Source: Aplectana chamaeleonis (lineage: Eukaryota; Nematoda; Chromadorea; Rhabditida; Cosmocercidae). From it: a stretch of 64,000 nucleotides of DNA. Position 1 is the first letter of the stretch; every line of letters begins with the position of its first letter. The notes under the pieces were generated by a model that worked only from the letters and a program-made list of their open reading frames with translations, had not been told where the DNA came from and did not search any database. The position numbers and the translations under genes are program-made. Below are positions 32,901 through 42,900 of the stretch, one piece after another. The stretch is from the NCBI GenBank assembly GCA_029168955.1, contig JAPDOI010001544.1, positions 102,708 through 166,707 of the forward strand. Reading direction: 5' to 3'.

Positions 32901-33752
32901 AAGGGGTCTGCAGAGTTGCGCCGCGGCGAGTCCCGCAGCGACACGGCAGTGTTGGAAAGTGGGGGGCGCCACGCACTGGGCGAGGGCGGCGACGTGCCGC
33001 GCGAAAGCAGCGACGTGGGTACCTCGCAGAGCGTTTTCGCCGCTGCGACAGCAGCGGCTCCCGGAGCGACGCCGCCAGCGAGCTGCGGCAAGAAATGGTC
33101 TGGACCATTTTCATCGTCGGCGAGGAGCGCCGCTATGGATCCTATTAATGAATTTTTCTATTGTTCAGTCATCCACGCAAACTTTTTTTTAGTTTTACTC
33201 TGACACGTTTCCATAAACACTTGAACATTTTTTCATTTGTTCGCTTTGTATTGTGATCCATTCCATTTCACTCCAGGAATAATTGATTTTATTTCAGTTT
33301 TCACTTTCTGTGGGATAATATCGATTCTCACGAGAAATTCCGAATCAACGTTGTTGCTAGATTTCATGTTGCCCGCTGCTGAGTGTTTTCGATTTCTTTT
33401 TTGAAATGACGAAAATCTTCCAAAACCCAGAGAAGTCGAGCTATTTTCGAGAAGCTTTTTGATTCTGGCGTCTTTAAGATTAAAATTTCTGTTCAAATAT
33501 GGTTTCATGGTGAATCCAAAGAATACATAAAACGAGCTAAGAAAATAAATACAAAATTTTGAAATCGGCGAAATTCAAATTTTGGCGTGGAATGAACGAG
33601 GTTGTACGTAATGAAGGAAAATGGAGAACGACGGCAGGCATCGCTGCCACTCTGCGAGGCATTGGAGTGCGCCGCCGCGTCAGGCTTTGGCCACGCCCCG
33701 AACCTCTCGCTCGGCGGCGTGCCGCCGGGCGGTGCAACTCTGCAGACCCCTT
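32901..33752. mobile_element. AAGGGGTCTGCAGAGTT terminal-inverted-repeat element (or two halves)
   Basis: AAGGGGTCTGCAGAGTTGCG at 32901 is inverted as GCAACTCTGCAGACCCCTTT ending at 33752, with GC-rich arms and an AT-rich centre. A 250-bp element with the same ends is at 46659-46908. The centre holds an open minus-strand frame with splice-like borders (next entry), so these may instead be two separate MITE ends flanking host sequence. Confidence 0.6.
33230..33529 (-). CDS. possible terminal exon, basic C-terminus
   Basis: Minus-strand exon after a strong acceptor (TTTATTTTCTTAG). It reads SFYVFFGFTMKPYLNRNFN, passes through KRNRKHSAAGNMKSSNNVDS and ends NGSQYKANK with TGA. It needs 2 nt from an upstream exon, which the frame ending RRSPFSFI(T) near 33600 would supply. 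It could be the 3' end of the large gene that starts at 58214, but the link is unproven. Confidence 0.3.
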
Positions 33753-33754
33753 TA

Positions 33755-33967
33755 CGCCGCCGAGCGGCGCGGCGAAGTGCAATCCTATGGTATTGATCAA
33801 GCGGCGCCGCACGATCATTATTATAGAATTGCACTTCGCCTCGCCACTCGGCGGCGGAAGTATGAATGACCCCTAATATTGATCGCGCGGCGCGGCACGA
33901 TCGATATTATAGGATCGCACTTCGCCGAGCCGCTCGGCGACGAAAGTATAAACGACGCCTCTAACAC
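33755..33967. repeat. GC-rich palindromic MITE pair (TTTATACTTYCG family)
   Basis: CGCCGAGCGGCGCGGCGAAG through CTTCGCCTCGCCACTCGGCG (33757-33853) forms one palindrome. A second, half copy runs to 33967 (...GACGAAAGTATAAACGACG). Related to 2546-2676 and 53513-53636. Confidence 0.65.
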
Positions 33968-34075
33968 GAAACCGGCGACGTACTCGTCTTCGGAACCCGA
34001 ATAATCTCCGGTGTCCGGAAAATAGGAAACCAAAACAAGTGATGCCGTAAAATATAAAATCTTGTGTACACTCAC

Positions 34076-34188
34076 GCACCATCTACTCTCCCACTACGCG
34101 CAAGTACGTCAGCGACCTCGCGAAGAAAAGCCCAAAACTTCTTAGGACATCTTGTAAATACGATAAGGCCGCAACAAATAGTATACAT
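34076..34188 (-). CDS. possible exon starting with ATG
   Basis: 37 codons plus 2 nt, MYTICCGLIVFTRCPKKFWA through LREVADVLARSGRVDG, ended by a strong donor (GC|GTGAGTG). The helical, charged composition is protein-like. No partner exon was confirmed. The following DTGDYSGSEDEYVA stretch would be in phase but lacks an AG acceptor. Confidence 0.28.
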
Positions 34189-34189
34189 G

Positions 34190-34715
34190 TATTTCAATCA
34201 ACTGTGTTTCCTTGCGCTGCGTTTATTTGTCAGGAGAATTTTCAAACTTCAGACCGCTGAAGTTTAAGGTGCGATCACAAATGGCTATAGCTTTAGAGCT
34301 TTTGCAGGTGAACCTTCCTGATAAAAGCACGCACACTAACAATGTCTAGAAACAGAACTTACTCCGGCAAAGGCTGCACGCGATGGCTACCTGTTAGGGT
34401 TAACTTCAGAAGGCGTGACATTGGTACTTGCATATAAAACTTATCGGTGGGCCAGCCACCGCGGCGAAGCAGGAATAGAATCGTAAAGATCACATTCAAC
34501 AACGGCCACAAACTTCACATGTATTCATGACCGATTGGCATACTTCAATCGGATAGAGCTAGCATACATCGATTCACCAGCTGAATGTTGAAATTGCGAC
34601 ACACAGAATCGATTCGCTCAGTCGGAAAACTCTTCAAGACTCTCGTCATGCTGCGGCTGAAATACAACAGCATGAAGTGTACATATAGATATCATTCCAG
34701 CATAATCATGTATGT
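34190..34715. other. unassigned
   Basis: No exon or element seen. Confidence 0.3.
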
Positions 34716-34718
34716 GCA

Positions 34719-34918
34719 CAGTATAGTTAGGTCCGAAGTTTGTTTCTTCAGGAAGAAACATTCAAATTCAAACCGCGGTTGAGGCGGCGCCTTAAATCTC
34801 AGCGGCGGCTGGCTGGTAATTATAAGCCACCCGCTGGTGAGATTTAAACCGCCGCGCCAGCCGCGGTTTAAATTCTATGCTTTTTCTTAAGGAAACAAGC
34901 CACGGACCTAACCATACA
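34719..34918. mobile_element. foldback element, TTAGGTCCG ends
   Basis: GTATAGTTAGGTCCGAAGTT is inverted as ...CACGGACCTAACCATAC, with AAACCGCGGTTGAGGCGGCG and CGCCAGCCGCGGTTT arms. About 200 bp. Confidence 0.75.
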
Positions 34919-35788
34919 TGTTACGCGCCACGACGGCCGCGCGTTCGATACCGAACAGGGTAAACGCGGTAGTGTAACTTCCCAGCGGGTAGTGAAAGGC
35001 GCTTGAGAATTTTGACACAAGCAAAATGAAAAGTTCTGGTGGTGACGTAAGAATCTCGGCCCAAAAACAATAATACAAGGATGAAAGCGTGGAAATTTTC
35101 CAGAATTCCGGTCATCAGGTGTAGGTTATCGCAGCTGCATTGGGGTCGTACACATCAGGGCTGTGCGTTATAACGTTAACATGTCAACGCATTAACGGGT
35201 TAACGCGGTTTTTTTTGGAAAGTTAACGATTAACGGTTTACGACAAAGTCCTAAAATCACGTTAATTTGGGTTTCGTTAATTGCGTTGGAATTACGACAC
35301 TGATTGATCTGCTTCAATGGTGAATTTCAGAACTGGGCCCGTGCACGTCGTTTAGGCTTGCGGCGCAGTCAATTTTCGCTTGTTGTGGAATATATCGCTG
35401 ACCTCAATAATTCTCATTCCGTTGTTTATCTACTTTCGTCATCGCTTCTCTATATCGTAAAATCCTATTCGTGTCGCAAAAAGGAAATGTGAGGTCTAAT
35501 CTACCTCTCTGTGGTCGAGTAAAGTACCAAGCAAGGGTTGGGAGCGGGGATAGAAGGTCGGGTTGGTGATACTCTTGAGCATATCATCACTGTATCCAAT
35601 GGCGTGTGATCATACATACAGTAAACAACCGTTCTTCTGCGCAAATTATCAAATTGTTTTTGCTCAAAAATGGTCGGCGCAGATTTTCTTCTCAACATAC
35701 TGTATTCTGTTTAGACATAAAGACGGCCTGTCACGCACTTGGACTTGCGAATACACATAATGTAGTCCATCAAAGGTTGCACATCTAC

Positions 35789-35932
35789 TTATCAATGAGA
35801 AGCGGTTGGTGGGAAGTCAATGTGCATGAAACTCATTGCAGCACAACCGCTCCCGCTCAACCCGTGGCGAGCGTGTTGCCTAAGGATTTATGCTATTTGA
35901 TCTTCTGCCGACCGCTTCTCATTGATGAAGAA
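35789..35932. repeat. small inverted repeat inside the hAT element
   Basis: TCAATGAGAAGCGGT at about 35792 is perfectly inverted as ACCGCTTCTCATTGA at about 35918. It is either a nested insertion or an internal hairpin. Confidence 0.5.
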
Positions 35933-36239
35933 ATATACCGAATTTGGTGGACCGCACTATAGACTAAGCCGAGAAGGGGAATAAAATCTGCGTTTAGTGT
36001 GCACTCATAGAAAACCAATCCGAAGTGCGGCGAATGCCGTAGAGTACAGAGTTCCTGAGCCCGTGTTAAGGATATCATTCTATGTATGTCAGACTGTGTA
36101 GCTTACCACTTGGTCTTTACGTGGCGCACGCTCACATTGCACGGAGCGGGCCACTCTCTACATTGAGCGCTACTCAGTTTCTACCACGCGTCGCACGCTC
36201 TACATAAAACGATACTGACCTTCTACGTCGCGGCGCACG

Positions 36240-36500
36240 CCCTGATGAAGCGCTAACCATTTTTCACGTCCTGCCGACGTCACCTGAACGCCCTCCCACT
36301 TTCCACGACGTCTACATTTGAAGACCTACCTAATTACCATGACGCGCTGCTGACGTCATCTGAAGCCCTACCTACTTTCCATGACATCACCTGAAGGCCT
36401 ACTGCTTTTCCACGAAGTCCTGGCCACGTCATCTGAAGCCCCACCCATTTTCCAAGACATCGTGCTGACGTTATTTGAAGGTCTATTTTATTTTTCTGGG
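36240..36500. repeat. decayed minisatellite with GACGTCATCTGAAGCCC units
   Basis: Five to six imperfect units of about 44 bp (TTTCCACGACGTC, then TGACGTCATCTGAAGCCC). The monomer matches that of the 1493-2117 array, so the two arrays share an origin. Confidence 0.65.
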
Positions 36501-36735
36501 ACCTCTGATAATTATTCGATTTTTACTGTGGTCAGGTAATGTTTTAAAAAATTTTAACGAAATCCAAAATTAACGTGTTAACGCATTAACGGGTTAACGC
36601 GGTTTTTTTCCGAAAATTAACGATTAACGCTTAACGAAAAAACCAATTTTCATTAACGCACACCCCTGGTACACATCGGCCCACTTGATACTGACACCGA
36701 ATATTCTTACGAAATACAAAATCGCATAAATTCAC

Positions 36736-36909
36736 CATGCAGTCAGCTGCAGCTGTGTTCACCAGTTGCATCGTTGGCTGATTCTTCAATATCTTTATAC
36801 TGGTTGAAAACCTTCTCAGCACTGGCGGTGGCAGGCTCGATTCTCCATCAGAAAAATCCTCGTCCTCGCAAAAATCGCTTCGAATGTTGGGGAATTTCTC
36901 ATAGATACC
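36736..36909 (-). CDS. exon K (58 codons), duplicate of exon I
   Basis: GIYEKFPNIRSDFCEDEDFS then SSLPPPVLRRFSTS, between TTTTAAG and ATG|GTGAATT. It aligns end to end with exon I (GPCESFPSVQ...ENFSDEESSIPPPLLRRFSKS), with identical length and splice phases. Confidence 0.7.
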
Positions 36910-39900
36910 CTTAAAATGAGGATAAGTAGTTCAAATACGAGCCGCAGAAGAAAAAAGGTAAAGTACGTGAAAGATTCTTGTTAGTGCCTCTGCAAACCAT
37001 TTCTTCAAGATAAAGTTTAATCACTTTTCTTACATGGATGTTAATCCAACACCGGATTTGGTGCGTGAGTCTAGGGGCTGTTTGGCACATAGTCATGCTA
37101 TGTCGCGTCCTGTTGCGTTGCTAAAAACATGAGAAAAAAAACTAGTGAACTTTCCTAGGACCCCTAGCGGGCTTTTGACATGTTTGCTTGCTAACGTGCG
37201 CTCTCTGGTGAAGAACTGCGACGCTACTACTTTTGCTCTCACACCAAAAAAAACTATGCCTTGGCTTTTATTACCGAATCTTGGCTTAAAAATGTAAATG
37301 AAATTGCTCCTCTTCTAGGAAATGCTAGTAATCAATACTCGGCTATTGGATGTGACCGTGCGCGTAAAACAGGCGGTGGCGTTATTTTGCTTTATAAAAA
37401 CACTCTGTCGGTTCAGACAATTTTTCAGGGATGCGTAATAGTTTCCTATGAAATTCTTATTGATTATGTATTTCTTGAGGATAGACCTACCCGTTTCATA
37501 CTTGTTTATCGTGCTCCTGATTGCAGTGCTTCCTTTTCCAGGCAGATAATTAAGGCTATTAGCGATTTTTCCTCCAGTGATTGTGTTAGTGTAGTGTTGG
37601 GCGACTTAAATCTTTCGGATACATCGTGGGCCGGCGAGCTTACTTATACTAATGGTATCTCCCTCTGCTCCAGAGAATTCTCGGACTTATTTTCCTCGCA
37701 CTGTTTTCAACAGCTAGTAATAGAGCCAACACGGGGTCTTTCTTACCTGGACTTGGTTCTATGCAACGGTGACGGTTTCATAAAAAATGCTGAGGTGGTT
37801 GCTGCTATAGGCACCAGTGATCATGCAGCGGTGGAATTCAGTTTGGATGTCGTCAAATTCCAGCCCAAGGTTTCTTTCAAGAGAAATTTCGGTGCAGCAG
37901 ATTTTTCACTCATAAACAATTACCTAGCCGGTATAGACTGGCTTGGCTCTTTTAACACAGTTTCAAGTGTAAATGAAGTTTAAGAATTGTTCCTTGCTAT
38001 TCTCCACGATGTTGTTGAAAAGTTTGTGCCGCTATGCAAAATTCATGATAAATTCTCAAAACTGCCTAGTTATTTGGTAAGACTGATGCGTAAGCGGGAT
38101 TTTCTATGGAACGAAGCTGTTGTGGAGAAAAGCGACTCTTGCTGGGAGAAATACAACTTGTGCAACACTCGATTCAATAAAATGATACACAAATACTATG
38201 CGTACGTGGAAAAAAAATCGACTGAATCGGGCGACCCCTCCCGGCTTCACAAGTTGGTCAAGTCCCGTCTCAGGAACACTAGGAAAATACCCACTCTTTT
38301 AGATAGTAACGGTTCACCAGTTATGAAAGATCTGGATAAAGCGAATTTGCTCGCAGAGGAGTTTGAAGTTTTTTAGTGAATCAAGATCGCCGCATAGTAG
38401 GGACTCTGAGCCTGTCTTTCCTACTATGCCTTCTGGAATATGGTTCTACAAGGAAGACATTGTCGAGCTCCTCTCCAAATGGCCCAGTTCTTTTTCGCTC
38501 ACGCCTTATTACCTACCACTTCGGTTCATCAAGGGAGTTCTTGACCATATTGCATACCCTTTGGAATATATATTCAATCTTTCTTACATGCGCGGAGAAG
38601 TACCCGACCGATGGCGTCACTCCTTTATTACTGCTATATCAAAAAAACCGCCACTGAATGTACCAAAAAACTATCGCCCGGTAAGCATAACATCGCTTTT
38701 TTCTAGAACCTTTGAAAAAATTCTGAAAAAAAACATCTTGTTGAGCATCTTGATAGGCATAACATAATCCATACTGCACAGCATGGATTCTGGAAGGGAA
38801 GGTCAACAGAAACAGCTTTGCTTTCATTGATAAATGATTTTACTCAGGCTGTGGAATTAGGCAAACCAGTTGATGCCATATTTTTTGATTTTTCAAAGGC
38901 ATTCGACAAAGTTCCTCATAACAGGCTTCTAGAAAGGTTGCGGTCAGTAGGAATCCATTCCAGGATTATTCAATGGTTAACGAATTTTTTGATGAAGCGA
39001 TAGTGAGGTGCGGGTGGGCAATAGTTACTCTACGACTCACGATGTATCTAGCGGTGTACCGCAACGCGGAGTACTGTCTCCACTGTTGTTTCTGCTGTAC
39101 ACGTATGAACTCCCTGCTCTTTTGTCTTCCTTGAATGTTAACTGCCAAATGTACGCGGATGACATAAAGGTCTATAGGCATGTTTCTGACACTGAGGACA
39201 GGGAAGCATTGCAATCCGCAGTCAGTCTAGTAGAAAGGTGATCTTTCGAAATGGTCCTCCCTCTGGCTATAGAAAAGACGCACGTCTTCTCAGTAGGCGG
39301 CGGCACCTCGGACGCCTCGTACAAGCTAGGAGGCAAAGAGCTAGAGCGGGTCGAACAAGTTAGAGATTTAGGTTTCACGCCGACCGATAAATTGAGCTTC
39401 AGGTGCCACTATAAGAACATTGTCACTAAAGCTAGCCACCGAACCTACAATCTTTTCAAGGCTCTATAATCTAGAAATCCTCTTATTCATGTCAAGGCCT
39501 ACAAATCGTACATACGTCCAATAGTCGAGTGTGGCACCACTGTTTTCAACCCTCATCTAAAAAAGGACATCGCTCTATTGGAGAGTGTGCAGAATAACTT
39601 CACAAGAAAGCTTATCCTCCGCACTAATGGTGTCGGTTACCGCTTCATTCCCCATGGAGTTGAGAGGGGTAAGCTTCTAGGCTTACCCAGTCTCGAAAAT
39701 AGACGAAAAAGGAATGACATCATAATGTCGTACAAAAATCTCACTGTAAAGTTGGTCTAAAATTTGCTCAATTTTTTACTATTTCTCCTTCTAGAACCAG
39801 GGACGCCAGCCACAAGCTAAGAATTTTGTTCTCTAGAACACACGATAGGTCAAAGTTTTTCTGTAAAAAGGTGATCTCCACAATGAATACGCTGTTAGCC

Positions 39901-42900
39901 CGTGGTGCACTTTTCTTGAATCTTAGCGCATTTAAAAAACTGTTTCAGAAAAAGGTTTGTCCATAAGCTTCTTCGTGACATTTCTCGTCTATTACGTCGT
40001 TTTTTTTTGTCTTTTTTCTGTTTTAATTTTGGTCTTTCATTTTTTAAATTTGATTTCATATGATTTTATACCATCCCACAGCTGCGCCTAGCAGGATGAT
40101 TTGTGTCTATGGTTATCATTTTTATCTTCGTTGTTTGTATACACGTATACTATTTGTGTACGTCCTTGATAAATAAATACATAAATGAGTCGGAACGATA
40201 TTCCAATGGGTCTCCCGAGTGTATGTGCGGAGTAAGAGCAAGAGACCACAAGGGAGCGTATGGAGACGGAGGAAGCAGCATGCGCAGCTCAGGAAAGGAG
40301 TCATGGAAATTTGTTTTGATGCCGACTATATGCCACGGTATAATGAGTTACCTCTCCAGTGTGCGACTCAGATCTTCTGTGAATCTTTAAGACAATTTAG
40401 ATAACTCGAGAGGACTGCTCTAGCAAGTCAACGCCGCTTGTACTAACATTAAGTAAGGGAATCATCTTGATTTGATTTGATTTACCAGGTTGTCCAATAA
40501 TTCTTGTCCGAAAATTTCACCATTTTTAGTTTTTCTTCAACTTTATTGAAAAACAAGTCTAATCAACAATATAATCACCACAGTTATCCACAACAGTGGC
40601 CCATCGATTGGGCAGGCCGCCGATGCCCTTCGCCCAGAACTCCGGGGGCTGCGACTCGAAGAAGTCCGCGATGTCGGATTTGAGGTTGTCGTAGTTGGTG
40701 AATTTTCTTCCGGCCAAATGGTGCTTCAGCGGGCGGAACAAGTGGTAGTCGGAGGGGGCGAGGTCCGGGTAATACGGCGAATGGGCAACCGTCTCCCAGC
40801 CGAGAGTCGCCAACTTCTTCTGGGTCTCCTTCGCCACGTGGGGGCGCGCGTTGTCGCGCAGCAGGTGGACCGAGGCCCGTCGCGGACGCTTTTCTCGGAT
40901 GGTGGCGGCTAGTTTCTCGAGCTGATCGGTGTAGATGAAGGCGGTGACCGTCCTGCCTTGCGGGAGCAGCTCGAAGTACAGAATGCCCTTGGTGTCCCAC
41001 CAGCAGCAGAGCATGATCTTCAGCGGGTGCAGGTCGGCTTTCGGCGTCGTCGGCGGCTCTTCTCCGCGCGGGATACAGACGGCACGGCGGGCGACTTTGT
41101 CGTAGAGGACCCAGCTCTCATCCCCCGTGACCAGGTCCTCGAGAAACTCCTTGCGATGCGGACGAAGGAGGAGGGACTGGCAGACGGCCACGCGGCTCTG
41201 CTTGTTGGCGTCCGTCAGACGGTGGGGGATCCAACGGGCCAGAACTTTGTGGTAGCTGAGTAAGTTGAGTCGATTGTGAATGGTGGACTTGCTGCAGCCG
41301 AGCGTAGTCGCCAGTTCACGGGCGGTGGCTTCCGGCTTCTCCTTGATACAGCGACGGACTTCGTCATCATCCACCGTAGAAGGCCTCCTGCTGTGCTTCC
41401 TGTCCTCGAGGCTCGTGTCGCCGCTCTCGAAACGATTGAACCAGTGGCTGACTGTGCGTTGGGACACTGCATCCTCCTTGCACGCTCCGCAGATGTTGGC
41501 GACCGCGGTGCCCGTGTCGTTGCCCAGCAGCCACTCGTAGTACACGAACGTACGAATTCGACCTTGGTCCATTTTAGCTTGTACTGGTAGCTAGACGCGG
41601 CGACTGAGCCTTATGTACCCCTAGCGTAGAACTTTGGAGAACCTTCTAGAAGGTTCTTACACTTGCCTAATATTATAACACTTCTAAGGAAAATTATAGA
41701 ATTTTGAAAATTTTCGGACAGGAATTATTGGACGGCCTGGTACTACGACGTTTAAGACAATCGTATAAAACAGCAATACAATTACTTGAGATACACACTA
41801 AACAGGTTCTAAGGAGTCAATAGGAAAAAGGCTTTCTCTTAAAATTAGCTCACGCATCAAGTCACTCCACTATTAAGCAGCTTTAATTTAGCAAAACGCT
41901 TGAAGCTTGAGAACTCCATGGTGTTCGTATTTTTACTCATGAGCGCACTGTATGCCAAGGCGGCCCTGGTGCTAAAGGAGTGCAATGGTGCTAAAGGATC
42001 TCCATATGTTAACGATAAATGTCCGCTCGAAGCGGAAGCAGCTCTGGCCAGTTACGCCCGGCAAGAGAAGCAATCGCGGAATGGTTTGGGTTATTGCTGC
42101 AACTGCTTCCCTACGGTGAGAGATCGTGCGTACAGACCTGGAAAGCGATTCCGGGTCGCTTTCTTTAAAAGCAGTGTTTTCTATGAAAGAAATTGTTCGG
42201 TTTTTTGCAGAAACGTAACCTTTGGGTACCTCTCAAAAGAGTAAGGACGAAAGTACGACGAAAAACGGCCAGAAAGTAGGTGAAAATCTCGCGGCCAACC
42301 CATCGGGTCACCCCGCTCATGTCATCTAACAGTTATCCTGCTCAGTGTCGGTACAGATGGTGTTCGCCTCACCAAAGGAACGGTAGCCGAATTTTGAATA
42401 CTCTTTATACCGACAAATTTCAATATCCAAACATGCGCATTAAACCATCTTATTTTTGAAGAGTTTTTAGGGCATACGAAACAGAAAATAGTCGCTCACC
42501 TAAGAACTTCGAAGCGCAAAAGAATCTCCGACGTATGGTTCGATGTTTTGTCCGTAGTGAGCAATACATGCGAACAGCCATTACAAGACAATCAAGAAAA
42601 ATTTTAAACAGTTTTTCCTCATAAATTTGAGAAGTTTATGGGGACTTTTCCCTTTAATACACTACTTTGTGAACTTGCCTTCTCAAAAACATCGAAAACT
42701 AGAATACGGTTCTTATCGTGAACACTGTCTTTGAGGCAGTGTTCACGATAAAATGAATGGGCGTGATGGCGGTTCATTACTTTTAGCTACTGATAATGAT
42801 AGAGGACCATATAGCTTGCTCTGCCCAGTAGAAGGGCCTAAAGGCGCAATACAATCAGGAAATGTCTCTCCAGATTCAAAGCTTATCTCAAAGACGGTCC

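Larger units (their letters stand above)
35156..36668. mobile_element. non-autonomous hAT element with perfect 8-bp target duplication
   Basis: 1513 bp. Inverted ends CAGGGCTGTGCGTTA and TAACGCACACCCCTG, flanked on both sides by GTACACAT (35148-35155 and 36669-36676). CAGGG-type ends with an 8-bp duplication define the hAT superfamily. Subterminal GTTAACGCGG repeats (CGCATTAACGGGTTAACGCG at both ends) are candidate transposase sites. No transposase domain is present, so it depends on a partner in trans. The interior holds a small foldback (35789-35932) and a decayed minisatellite. Confidence 0.93.

Noticed and set aside
40584..41590. Other long frames on both strands across the mariner
   Set aside because: Shadows of the GC-rich transposase gene.
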